From a virus: 20,294 nt of DNA. Of the stretch, positions 1 through 6,668 are shown piece by piece. The translations under genes and the position numbers were made by a program. Below the pieces are notes generated by a model that ran no database searches, was not told where the DNA came from, and saw nothing but the letters and a program-made list of their open reading frames with translations. The DNA is taken from the IMG/VR virus record IMGVR_UViG_3300020205_001466, positions 1 through 20,294 of that record; one strand, given 5' to 3'. Position 1 is the first letter of the stretch; each line of letters begins with the position of its first letter.

Positions 1-138
1 AGAAAAAAAGAAACGATACAAAAAATCGCTTCTAAAATCGCTTCTCCGGCAGTGATGCGTAAGATGGGAATGTCAGATATGGAGGAAGGTGTGGCGGAAA
101 ACAAATTACCAAAACCCTACAAAAAATGGGCCTCTTAA
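1..138 (+). CDS. 3' end of a plus-strand gene with a GVAEN motif (partial)
   Basis: Only the last 45 codons are in the window; the reading frame is open to base 1 and ends at TAA 136-138. The visible part is lysine-rich and ends with a tail of KLPKPYKKWAS. It contains the peptide EEGVAEN, encoded by the same 14-base core (86-99) that recurs five times in the gene at the other end of the window. This is the only plus-strand gene seen. It converges with the epimerase gene, and the two stop codons overlap in one TTAA. Function is unknown. I infer that it belongs to the same group of modular GVAEG-containing proteins. Frame and stop are certain; everything upstream is outside the window. Confidence 0.75.
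   Translation, partial: RKKETIQKIASKIASPAVMRKMGMSDMEEGVAENKLPKPYKKWAS
86..99 (+). repeat. GVAEG repeat core, plus-strand copy
   Basis: AAGGTGTGGCGGAA is identical to the core of the minus-strand copies at 18737, 18980, 19565 and 19889. Here it encodes GVAE, followed by N instead of G. It is about 18.6 kb from the other copies and in the opposite genomic orientation, but in the sense orientation of its own gene. Confidence 0.85.
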
Positions 139-971
139 ACTTTAAGTAACTGCTCTAACGTATAAAGTTTTTTCATAAAGGGTGACACATTATCTAATAC
201 AGATACTGCTAAGTCACCCTTTCTTCTTGGACCTATCTTTGTAAGCAAATTAATATTAGGTATATTATTTACTTCTCTGAACTTATTAACTAGCTCGGCA
301 ACAGTATAACCTACCCCATGCCCTAAACATTCTATTTGATTACTTGGCTTCTCAATAGCACTACGTAAGGCATCGCATATCTCATTAACATGTACATAAT
401 CACGTATGCAAGTTCCATCTCGTGTATCATAGTCATTCCCAAAGATAGTAAATTCACCCTTTTCTTTTGATTTCATTAAATTATACATCAACCCATCAGG
501 ATTAGTTGGTGCAAATCCATCACTACCAATTACGTTATAGAACCTAAATATTGTGTAATCTTTAGGATTATGTATAGTGCAATATTCACGCACAACATCT
601 TCCGCGGCACGTTTACTAATACCATATGCACTCTCACATCCTGCAGCTGCACCAGTACTGGCAAAAATAAAATTCTTTGTCTTAATCTTATTGATGACAT
701 TCATCGTCCCATTCAAATTAGTAATATAATAACTTATGGGTTGCTGCTCACTTTCACCCACATTAACTAAGGCTGCTAAATGTATTACTGCATCAAATTC
801 TTGGTCAATGGTAAATAATTTACGAATATCAATATTATACCAATCTTTAAGACGATCTGTCTGCGGAACATTAATATCTAACCCATATACTTCATATGAA
901 TCTGCTAACATCTTGGAAAGATGACTACCGATGTAACCTGAATTACCTGTTATTAATATTTTTTTCATCAT
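135..971 (-). CDS. NAD-dependent sugar-nucleotide epimerase (GalE-like, extended SDR)
   Basis: A protein of 278 aa. The N-terminal Rossmann motif GNSGYIGSH binds NAD, and the active-site YxxxK is visible as YGISK near residue 115. The region RDYVHVNEICDALRSAI is typical of UDP-glucose/UDP-galactose epimerases and related NDP-sugar epimerases or dehydratases. It is shorter than GalE (about 338 aa), so substrate specificity cannot be assigned. I chose the start at 971, where ATG overlaps the TGA of the upstream glycosyltransferase (ATGA); a start at 977 is also open. It is the last gene of the minus-strand run and probably works with the preceding glycosyltransferase to make or remodel a nucleotide sugar. 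Family confidence is high; exact substrate is unknown. Confidence 0.9.
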   Translation of the reverse strand: MMKKILITGNSGYIGSHLSKMLADSYEVYGLDINVPQTDRLKDWYNIDIRKLFTIDQEFDAVIHLAALVNVGESEQQPISYYITNLNGTMNVINKIKTKNFIFASTGAAAGCESAYGISKRAAEDVVREYCTIHNPKDYTIFRFYNVIGSDGFAPTNPDGLMYNLMKSKEKGEFTIFGNDYDTRDGTCIRDYVHVNEICDALRSAIEKPSNQIECLGHGVGYTVAELVNKFREVNNIPNINLLTKIGPRRKGDLAVSVLDNVSPFMKKLYTLEQLLKV

Positions 972-2329
972 ACCCATTCAAATAATGACGCACTAGGTGA
1001 CTGTTCTTCTATTGGCTTAAATTTTGGATCTTTACTTAAATACGTATTATCATCTGTATATACATTGATAATAAATTTATGACGATTTGCCAATACACTT
1101 TCAATATCTTCACGGGCTAAATGCCCTCTGTTTAATTCTTTAATATAGTCTTGATAACATACTGTTTCTGTTGAATTTATTTTAGCTGAATTAGTATTAC
1201 TTTTCTTAGAAACAAAATTATCTAAAAATTCTATCCAGCCTATAGCAGTATCGTTATCTAGTAATTTAATATATTCTAACGCACCGGTATCGTAGTAATT
1301 TGTAGTATTGTATAATCGTTGAATTAACATTGATACATTATTTAATTTTTCTTTATAAAAATACTTTCCATCAAAATTATCAGACCAATCTTGATTATCT
1401 AATACAACACATGGCATATGTCCTAAACATTCACTAAACGCAAACGGATAGTTTTCTCCTAATGCTGGCATAAAAAATACACTACAACTTTTAATAAAAT
1501 CTACTTTTTCTTTGCCAATAATACTTATTTTGATTTCGTAATCTGTGATATTATTATCAGCAAATGCTTTTTCAAATTTTTTAGCACCTGTTTTATTGGT
1601 CATTACCCTGCAAGGCAATTTACATTCTTTCATAACACGAATATATGCTTCTGGGTTTTTCCGTTCTTCCCATCGTCCAATAAATAATACACCTTTGCGT
1701 GGGTTATCATTACGTACTAACAATTCTCGTTCACTTAATGGCATACGCAATAGTGATACATTCTTTGCACCATACTTAGTCATCTCATCAACATTCTTTT
1801 GACTTTGAGTTCCGACAAAACTATGAGATAGTTCCATATGCTTATTGAAAAAGTTATGATATTCATCTATACAAACATCACTAAAATCTTGCTCATCTCT
1901 AAAAACCATACTATAAGAATGTGTATAAAACACAACTGGAATATATTTTCCTAATCCCATAGAATATGCTGCACTCATGGCTTCTTGCGTGTTACAAATA
2001 ATCATATCATAAATATTAGTCTCTAATGCAAGCATAATACTTTTTCTGAAATTAGCCATTTTTTCAAAATTAATACTATCCTTAAAAGCAAACGTAGCAG
2101 TATGGTCTGAATAGCGTAGCCCAGAATCTGTGTATATGATATTTGCACCCAATGATTTAACTAGTATAGATAAATCGTTTGTTGGTTCTTTGTCTAAGAT
2201 AATGTCAACTTTCCAATTGATGCGGTCTCCTAATTCAGTAAACCCTTTAGCAAACTGCCCTATTCCACCATGTGTAATAAAATGCTGGTCACTAATTAGA
2301 AACGCTATTCGTTTATTATATGTTCGCAT
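968..2329 (-). CDS. GT-B glycosyltransferase (GT4-like)
   Basis: A cytosolic protein of 453 aa with two Rossmann-like halves. The N-terminal part has GGIGQFAKGF, the glycine-rich loop of GT-B enzymes. The second half has VLFIGRWEERKNPEAYIRVM and later FMPALGENYPFAFSECLG, in which the E-x7-E-like segment (GENYPFAFSE) is the usual nucleotide-sugar site of GT4-type enzymes. The start at 2329 was preferred over 2341 because the upstream small gene ends at 2331 and a GAGG lies just ahead of this ATG. It is coupled by ATGA overlap to the epimerase gene. Acceptor is unknown: it could be phage DNA, a virion protein or a host surface glycan. Confidence 0.88.
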   Translation of the reverse strand: MRTYNKRIAFLISDQHFITHGGIGQFAKGFTELGDRINWKVDIILDKEPTNDLSILVKSLGANIIYTDSGLRYSDHTATFAFKDSINFEKMANFRKSIMLALETNIYDMIICNTQEAMSAAYSMGLGKYIPVVFYTHSYSMVFRDEQDFSDVCIDEYHNFFNKHMELSHSFVGTQSQKNVDEMTKYGAKNVSLLRMPLSERELLVRNDNPRKGVLFIGRWEERKNPEAYIRVMKECKLPCRVMTNKTGAKKFEKAFADNNITDYEIKISIIGKEKVDFIKSCSVFFMPALGENYPFAFSECLGHMPCVVLDNQDWSDNFDGKYFYKEKLNNVSMLIQRLYNTTNYYDTGALEYIKLLDNDTAIGWIEFLDNFVSKKSNTNSAKINSTETVCYQDYIKELNRGHLAREDIESVLANRHKFIINVYTDDNTYLSKDPKFKPIEEQSPSASLFEWV

Positions 2330-2330
2330 T

Positions 2331-2510
2331 TTATACCTCATCTACTGTTGGCACAGTAATCCAATCAGTTAACTCATTTCTTTTAACAAATGAACCTGTT
2401 CTTGGGTTTTCTATACTGTAATCTGTTACTTCTCTTTCAAGGCGATATTGTAATATTTTTTCAGGGCCAGAAGGCGCCTCAATAACAAACCAACGCATTT
2501 CAAATTTCAT
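2331..2510 (-). CDS. small conserved-looking phage protein, 59 aa
   Basis: An intact ORF fills the gap between the 90-aa gene and the glycosyltransferase. It begins MKFEMRWFVIEAPSG and ends VPTVDEV, with an alternating hydrophobic/charged pattern suggesting a small soluble beta-rich protein. The ATG at 2510-2508 overlaps the upstream TGA (ATGA), with AAAGGA just upstream, and its TAA is one base from the next ATG. The exact fit into the operon is strong evidence that it is real. No family recognised. Confidence 0.82.
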   Translation of the reverse strand: MKFEMRWFVIEAPSGPEKILQYRLEREVTDYSIENPRTGSFVKRNELTDWITVPTVDEV

Positions 2511-2779
2511 ATTAAATCCTTTAATCTTGCTATTAAATATTCATTTTTAGTATACCAACGATGTTCATAAACATCAAATATGTCGTCTGTTTTATATGCA
2601 GTAAAGGCTGGTCTATACATTGCCGTAACACAATATGCAAGCTCTAACCATATTAGACGCTTTGTTATATGGCATTGTCTAGGAAATAGGGCAAACTTTA
2701 ATTGTCTACCCAGTATATTTTGCTTGAAGATAGAGTCCTGTATCGCTCTAATAGTCCACCAATTACTCGGGTGTATCAT
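2507..2779 (-). CDS. hypothetical phage protein, 90 aa
   Basis: Rich in aromatic and basic residues (NWWTIRAIQ, YEHRWYTKNEYLIARL). No membrane span or known motif is obvious. Its ATG overlaps the stop of the 31-aa membrane protein upstream (ATGA) and its own TGA overlaps the 59-aa gene, so it is part of a tightly coupled string below queE. AAGGA lies about 10 bases before the start. Function unknown. Confidence 0.8.
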   Translation of the reverse strand: MIHPSNWWTIRAIQDSIFKQNILGRQLKFALFPRQCHITKRLIWLELAYCVTAMYRPAFTAYKTDDIFDVYEHRWYTKNEYLIARLKDLI

Positions 2780-2871
2780 TCTATATTAGTCCTTGTATCT
2801 GTATTTGAACGATATGCCATATAGAAAACACCTACTATATAACCAAGTAGTAATCCCAAAAAGAAATCCAT
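2776..2871 (-). CDS. single-span membrane mini-protein, 31 aa
   Basis: Translated by hand from the gap below queE: MDFFLGLLLGYIVGVFYMAY then a polar tail ending DTRTNIE. About 17 hydrophobic residues form one predicted transmembrane helix, with a basic residue after it. The start overlaps the queE stop (TGATG) and its stop overlaps the next start (ATGA), so it is coupled on both sides. This makes chance unlikely despite the length. Probably an inner-membrane phage mini-protein; role unknown. Confidence 0.7.
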   Translation of the reverse strand: MDFFLGLLLGYIVGVFYMAYRSNTDTRTNIE

Positions 2872-3719
2872 CAAGTTCCCCACTCGTTTTTGAACAACAA
2901 GACTTGAAGTCTATCACTATAGCGCCAGCCTAAACGCATTGCTTCAAGTGCAACATTTTTGGCATTCATGTTATATACCTTTTCAACACCACCACATGGC
3001 ATCAAGTAAACATTACCCCTAAAGCCGTGAGTACGATATTGATTAACTGCTTTCTGTGCTTCTTCTACATCTTGTTTAGTTGCAACTACAAACTTCAAAT
3101 ATGTGTGACCCAATTGTGAGTACTCATAAATGATTTTAGGACATATTGCTTCTTCCCACTTTTCACCGCTAATACTAAGTTTAGGACTAACACTAAATGT
3201 AATTGCACCTTTAGAACGACTGATACCCCATTGATGCAAGTAAAGTTTTAGTTCTTGCTGCAATGATTGAGTGCCGTTTGTTTCAAAAGTTAGTTCTTGT
3301 AAACCTTTCATCTTGTCATGTGAAAGTAAATCAATATAACTACGCTGCCAGCCTAGTAAAGGTTCACCACCTGTGATAACCAGATGTTCTTCCCTCCAAC
3401 GATTGTGCGGAAGCATAGTCATAATGCTATCAACAATACTATCAGTAGTAAGTACTGGGCTTAAGTCTTTGAATCTTGGATCCCAGCTGGCATAACTATC
3501 GCATCCAGTACTAACTAAAGGAAGTTGTTTATAATCAGTGTACAAATGTATATTGGCAGCAATATCTTCTACTTCACGACTTAGTTCACCTTTAGACATA
3601 CCAAATCCTGCACATTTGAAGTTACATCCAAATGTTCGTAGAAAAATACTTGGTACTCCCATATATCTACCTTCTCCCTGTATACTATAGAAGAGTTCTG
3701 CTACTTTTAATTTTGCCAT
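2871..3719 (-). CDS. queE: 7-carboxy-7-deazaguanine synthase (radical SAM)
   Basis: 282 aa. QueE converts 6-carboxy-5,6,7,8-tetrahydropterin to 7-carboxy-7-deazaguanine (CDG), the third step after FolE and QueD, both of which are in this window. The sequence shows the N-terminal ELFYSIQGEG signature, the start of the radical-SAM cluster site GCNFKC (C32, C36), and ITGGEPLLGW for SAM binding. The third cluster cysteine is not at the usual CxxxCxxC spacing. The likely ligand is C73 in STGCDSYASW, which aligns with the CDT-x-(Y/E)xW of ordinary QueE, so about 35 extra residues separate the second and third cysteines. A strong own promoter and AAAGGA precede the ATG. Feeds DpdA-mediated DNA modification rather than queuosine in tRNA, as judged from context. 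Confidence 0.92.
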   Translation of the reverse strand: MAKLKVAELFYSIQGEGRYMGVPSIFLRTFGCNFKCAGFGMSKGELSREVEDIAANIHLYTDYKQLPLVSTGCDSYASWDPRFKDLSPVLTTDSIVDSIMTMLPHNRWREEHLVITGGEPLLGWQRSYIDLLSHDKMKGLQELTFETNGTQSLQQELKLYLHQWGISRSKGAITFSVSPKLSISGEKWEEAICPKIIYEYSQLGHTYLKFVVATKQDVEEAQKAVNQYRTHGFRGNVYLMPCGGVEKVYNMNAKNVALEAMRLGWRYSDRLQVLLFKNEWGT

Positions 3720-3755
3720 TGTAATATTCCTTTAATGATATAAACATTTTTTGAC

Positions 3756-3784
3756 ATTATAGCACAGATTTAATAAAAACTCAA
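3756..3784 (-). promoter_or_regulatory. sigma70-like promoter upstream of queE
   Basis: On the minus strand: TTGAGT (3784-3779), a 17-base spacer, TATAAT (3761-3756), with TGC directly before the -10 box (extended -10). It lies in the 81-base gap between nagB-like and queE genes, so it would drive queE and the genes to its left. Confidence 0.75.
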
Positions 3785-3800
3785 TAATAAGATTACCAAA

Positions 3801-4478
3801 TTAATCACAATATAATACTTTAATATTAGAATGAGTTTGAAGTACACTACATGGAATATTTTCAGTTCTTTTACCCCATAGTGCTTGTTTAAGCATTGTA
3901 AATTTATTAATACCTTGTACCATTAATACAATATGCCTAGCACTCATTATAGTAGCCAATCCCATTGTCATTGCAGTAGTTGGAACTTCATTTAACGATT
4001 TAAACCATTTACTATTGTTTACTCTAGTAGATTCTTCCAACACAATTTGCCGAGTAACTGAATTAAATTCCGAACCCGGTTCATTAAAGGCTATATGTCC
4101 GTTGTGCCCCAATCCTAATATTGCTAAATCTAATCCTCCGTGAGTGTTAATAATATTATCATAGTTAATATTAAGCATTGGAGAAAATATATGCGATTGA
4201 TTAATATTTACTTTAGAATATAAATGTTCATACATAAATTGAGTATACAGTTCGGGATGGCCGTTTGGTAGCCCCACATATTCATCTAATTGAAAACTAT
4301 ATGTGTTTACCCAATTGATTGGCCGTAATACTAAGTTGGCATACATTTCTATGGGTGTATTACCAGTGGGAAATGCAATTTTGCAAGGGCCAATAGAATG
4401 TTTAATAGTATATTCAACAATGTCGGCAACTATACTGGACATTGCATCATTGCTATTAATATACTGTATATCAATCAT
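3801..4478 (-). CDS. NagB-like glucosamine-6-phosphate deaminase
   Basis: 225 aa. NagB converts glucosamine-6-phosphate to fructose-6-phosphate and ammonia; the fold is shared with 6-phosphogluconolactonase. Visible: phosphate-binding FPTGNTPIEMY (36-46), FQLDEYVGL with D65, and GLGHNGHIAFNEPGS (122-136) with N126, H128 and E133 at the catalytic positions. Asn where the E. coli enzyme has Asp is also seen in Bacillus-type NagB, so the enzyme may be active. It is slightly shorter than bacterial NagB (about 240-266 aa), missing C-terminal residues. The start overlaps the end of queD by 8 bases. A phage copy could supply or drain amino-sugar pools for glycosylation; this role is inference. Confidence 0.88.
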   Translation of the reverse strand: MIDIQYINSNDAMSSIVADIVEYTIKHSIGPCKIAFPTGNTPIEMYANLVLRPINWVNTYSFQLDEYVGLPNGHPELYTQFMYEHLYSKVNINQSHIFSPMLNINYDNIINTHGGLDLAILGLGHNGHIAFNEPGSEFNSVTRQIVLEESTRVNNSKWFKSLNEVPTTAMTMGLATIMSARHIVLMVQGINKFTMLKQALWGKRTENIPCSVLQTHSNIKVLYCD

Positions 4479-4947
4479 TTAGATATTCATTATCTTCCCT
4501 ATGACCTACTCGCATAGCCATATTACTATCAGTTTCTCTGACTTCTACTTTGTTACACCATACTCGGTCTTTTTCTCCGTAATTAGGCAAAAAGATTGTG
4601 TTAATGTATTCATATAAGAAGTCAGCAATACCCTCACATCCAGTCTTTTCTACTTCAGTTATCTTTGCTAGTTTTAACTTACCCAAGTTTAGCAAATGTT
4701 CACGCATTGGATCATCTTGTGCCACTAATAGAGTATGATCAAACCAGTCTTCAAGTAAACCTTTGAGTGGTTTCAACCCACCAAAGTCCATGCACCAATT
4801 ACGTGCATCTAGGGTATCACATTCAAATTCTAAATGAAATGATAGTGCGTATCCATGTATTAGATTGCAATGACTGTCGGCACGCCATTGACGATAAGCT
4901 ACCGGACCTATTTGATTATAAGTCTTGGTTGAAATATATTTTGCCAT
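4471..4947 (-). CDS. queD: 6-carboxy-tetrahydropterin synthase (QueD/PTPS family)
   Basis: 158 aa T-fold enzyme. QueD turns dihydroneopterin triphosphate, the FolE product, into 6-carboxy-tetrahydropterin, the QueE substrate. The sequence shows ADSHCNLIHGYALSF (23-37): H26 and H31 are zinc-ligand candidates and C27 is the catalytic Cys position. The second His of the usual HGH is Tyr (Y33). WFDHTLLVAQDD gives the D70-H71 pair, TGCEGIADF resembles the substrate-holding Glu region, and VEVRETDSNMA gives the late conserved Glu. The loop before the Cys is much shorter than in E. coli QueD. TAGGAG precedes the ATG, with an extended -10 promoter in the leader. Confidence 0.88.
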   Translation of the reverse strand: MAKYISTKTYNQIGPVAYRQWRADSHCNLIHGYALSFHLEFECDTLDARNWCMDFGGLKPLKGLLEDWFDHTLLVAQDDPMREHLLNLGKLKLAKITEVEKTGCEGIADFLYEYINTIFLPNYGEKDRVWCNKVEVRETDSNMAMRVGHREDNEYLND

Positions 4948-4955
4948 GTTGTTCT

Positions 4956-4976
4956 CCTATGTTATTATAGCATAGG
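4956..4976. promoter_or_regulatory. inverted repeat around the queD -10 box (possible operator)
   Basis: Perfect 6-bp arms CCTATG and CATAGG separated by 9 bases; the spacer holds the TATAAT box and one arm runs into the Shine-Dalgarno TAGGAG. A transcript started here would contain only the downstream arm, so a DNA-binding operator fits better than an RNA hairpin. Inference only. Confidence 0.4.
4964..4969 (-). promoter_or_regulatory. extended -10 promoter upstream of queD
   Basis: Reads TGCTATAAT on the minus strand. At 17 bases upstream the -35 position is TATAAA, a poor match, so it would depend on the TG extension. The -10 box sits inside an inverted repeat. Confidence 0.6.
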
Positions 4977-4991
4977 ACGCAGAATTTTTAT

Positions 4992-5018
4992 ACCGGGATG
5001 AGCCCATAAGAGACCGGT
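4992..5018 (-). other. GC-rich hairpin between cytidylyltransferase and queD genes
   Basis: Arms ACCGG and CCGGT (5 bp) enclose 17 bases containing a competing GGG/CCC stem. It lies just after the stop of the cytidylyltransferase gene and before the queD promoter. No run of U follows on the minus strand, so it is not a classic terminator. It may be an mRNA-stabilising or processing hairpin. Confidence 0.4.
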
Positions 5019-5022
5019 TATA

Positions 5023-5481
5023 TTATTTATCCTTTGCTGCTTCAACTACTCTTTTACGCAAACTTGAACTACTAAAACCGTGATCACGTCCATTAAACAC
5101 TAATTCAATTTTACGCTGTTGGCATATTCCATAACCAGTAAAATCTTTATCTTTATACTCTACCCCTAAAATGCGTACATCAATAGGCAATGTAAGTAGA
5201 ATATCTTCCAAGTCTTTTTCTGTGTTGTAAACTATAATTTCATCTACAAATCTCACTGCACTTAAACTAATCTGTCTTTCAACAATACTTTGGATAGGTG
5301 CATTCTTTTCAGTACGATCCCATTGTGCATTGTTTTGTAATCCAGCAATAAGATAATCACAGTGATTTTTAGCTTGACTAAGCATAGCAATATGCCCGGC
5401 GTGAAGCAAATCAAATTGAGAAAAGGTAATACCAATTTTCAATCCTTCTTTTTTTAGTTCTTTTATTTTATTAAAAATCAT
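5023..5481 (-). CDS. cytidylyltransferase-like nucleotidyltransferase (TagD/HldE-type)
   Basis: 152 aa, the usual length for a stand-alone glycerol-3-phosphate cytidylyltransferase-type enzyme. These activate a phosphorylated sugar or alcohol with CTP or ATP. Motifs: FSQFDLLHAGHIAML (20-34) with the HxGH signature, and HGFSSSSLRKR near the C-terminus, matching the second nucleotide-binding motif (RTxGxSTT-type). The start at 5481 (ATG) was chosen; a GTG at 5493 would extend it by 4 codons, but the 41-aa gene upstream ends at 5471, giving an 11-base overlap with the ATG. Together with two glycosyltransferases, the NagB-like enzyme and the epimerase, it suggests assembly of an activated sugar or polyol. 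Substrate unknown. Confidence 0.87.
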   Translation of the reverse strand: MIFNKIKELKKEGLKIGITFSQFDLLHAGHIAMLSQAKNHCDYLIAGLQNNAQWDRTEKNAPIQSIVERQISLSAVRFVDEIIVYNTEKDLEDILLTLPIDVRILGVEYKDKDFTGYGICQQRKIELVFNGRDHGFSSSSLRKRVVEAAKDK

Positions 5482-5596
5482 TTTTACAATCACATTTTCT
5501 GCCTTGAGAACAATTTTTATTGCAATCAGACGATTTATCTATAAAAACTAAAATCAATGCCAATGTACTGATACCGATAATTATAAAAATTTCCAT
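5471..5596 (-). CDS. cysteine-rich single-span membrane mini-protein, 41 aa
   Basis: Translated by hand: a hydrophobic segment MEIFIIIGISTLALILVFID forms one membrane helix or an uncleaved signal anchor. A polar tail follows with four cysteines in the pattern C-x3-C-x5-C-x-C (SDCNKNCSQGRKCDCKND). Small membrane-anchored proteins with a CxQGRxCxC-like tail are familiar to me from tailed phage genomes, but I cannot name a function. It starts 5 bases after the stop of the 107-aa gene and its end overlaps the next start, filling an otherwise empty gap. Short length is the main uncertainty. Confidence 0.68.
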   Translation of the reverse strand: MEIFIIIGISTLALILVFIDKSSDCNKNCSQGRKCDCKNDF

Positions 5597-5601
5597 TAAT
5601 A

Positions 5602-5925
5602 TTATCTCTGTCCTGATAGATAAATTATTTTCTTCTCAACCTTATAGCCAGCAAGTCGTTCAAGTTCCTCAGTAGTAGGATCAGGTTTTTTAAGATGCTT
5701 GCCCACCGCCCATTCTTCTTCTTCTACGGTCATCAATGGTAAATCATTATCAATTAGTGCTTTATTGTACAAATTTATTTTTGCTGTTTCTTCCGCAGTA
5801 TACTTGCCTACTTCCAATTTACCGGAGAACAATTCACTACTTACTCCATCATTGTTCATCTTAATTGTAAGAGTCGGCTGGAATGTTGCTTCATCAAACC
5901 CAATCACTGATACTAATTTTCTCAT
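5602..5925 (-). CDS. hypothetical protein, 107 aa
   Basis: Begins MRKLVSVIGFDEATFQPTLT, then an acidic middle (TVEEEEWAVGKHLKK) and a charged C-terminus. There is no membrane span, and the alternating pattern suggests a small soluble alpha/beta protein. Its ATG shares one base with the TAA of folE (TAATG), implying translational coupling, so it may serve the deazaguanine pathway. No family recognised. Confidence 0.78.
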   Translation of the reverse strand: MRKLVSVIGFDEATFQPTLTIKMNNDGVSSELFSGKLEVGKYTAEETAKINLYNKALIDNDLPLMTVEEEEWAVGKHLKKPDPTTEELERLAGYKVEKKIIYLSGQR

Positions 5926-6599
5926 TATCGTCCCCTTGCTAATTGATAAAATTCTGCCCGTGCAGCCGGATCACTTTTAAATCCACCGCCAAGTTTACTT
6001 GTAACAGTACTGCTACCTGTATCCTCAACTCCCCTTGACGCAACACAGTAATGTTTTGCATCAATCATAACCGCAACATCTTCTGTTTCAAGGATATATT
6101 GTAAGGTGTGAAAGATTTGTTCAGTCAATCGTTCTTGAATTTGTGGACGCTTGCTAAAGTATTCTACGATACGATTGATTTTACTCAATCCAAGCACCTT
6201 TTGTTTGGGAACATATGCAACAGTTGCTAGCCCATCAATAACTACAAAGTGATGTTCACAATTACTTTGTACATTGATATTGCGTTCGCAAACCATTTCG
6301 TTGTATTTCATCTTGTTATCAACTGCTGTACATTTAGGGAATGCTTCATAATCAAGTCCCCAAAAGATTTCGTTGACATACATTTTTGCAACACGCTTTG
6401 GAGTATCCATTAAACTATCATCTGATAAGTCAAGACTCAAGATACGCATAATGTGTGCAAAGTGTGCTTCAATGTGGTCTATCTTTTCTTTACGGTCGTA
6501 GTTGTTTATATTTGTAGGAGTTTCAACCCCCATCTTAACCAAATGTTCGTGTACTTTTTGACCCAATTCTGGATTTGTTTTTGTTTTATTATAACTCAT
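5925..6599 (-). CDS. folE: GTP cyclohydrolase I
   Basis: 224 aa, about family length (E. coli 222). Converts GTP to 7,8-dihydroneopterin triphosphate, the entry step to folate and to 7-deazaguanines. Zinc ligands are all present: C114 and H117 in SNCEHHFVVIDG, and C185 in KHYCVASRGVEDTGS. Also visible are DTPKRVAKMYVNE in the helical part and KVLGLSKINRIVEYFSKRPQ of the active site. With QueD, QueE and a DpdA-like enzyme in the same run, its job is most likely 7-deazaguanine synthesis for DNA modification. AAGGAAGG lies before the ATG and a long hairpin sits in the leader. Confidence 0.95.
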   Translation of the reverse strand: MSYNKTKTNPELGQKVHEHLVKMGVETPTNINNYDRKEKIDHIEAHFAHIMRILSLDLSDDSLMDTPKRVAKMYVNEIFWGLDYEAFPKCTAVDNKMKYNEMVCERNINVQSNCEHHFVVIDGLATVAYVPKQKVLGLSKINRIVEYFSKRPQIQERLTEQIFHTLQYILETEDVAVMIDAKHYCVASRGVEDTGSSTVTSKLGGGFKSDPAARAEFYQLARGR

Positions 6600-6633
6600 A
6601 GATAACCTTCCTTTGTGATGGTTTGTGTTTTGA

Positions 6634-6663
6634 AATGTAAACTACCGTTGTGTAGTTTACATT
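6634..6663 (-). other. 12-bp perfect hairpin in the folE leader
   Basis: Arms AATGTAAACTAC and GTAGTTTACATT around a 6-base loop. It lies between the 63-aa gene and folE, about 35 bases before the folE ATG. No T run follows on either strand, so termination is doubtful. An mRNA-stability hairpin or a protein-binding operator are the alternatives. The GTTTAC in its arm also occurs in the palindrome at 15340-15360. Confidence 0.6.
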
Positions 6664-6668
6664 ATTAT

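Noticed and set aside
3801-4478. NagB-like enzyme inactive because Asp is replaced by Asn before GHIAFNE
   Set aside because: Bacillus-type NagB enzymes also have Asn here, so the change is not evidence of inactivity.
4981-5022. preQ1 riboswitch before queD
   Set aside because: A hairpin followed by an A-rich stretch is in a tempting place, but the loop does not match the preQ1-I consensus and the hairpin lies upstream of the queD promoter, so the main transcript would lack it.
6634-6663. Rho-independent terminator between the 63-aa gene and folE
   Set aside because: Strong stem but no T run on either strand; kept as an unspecified hairpin.
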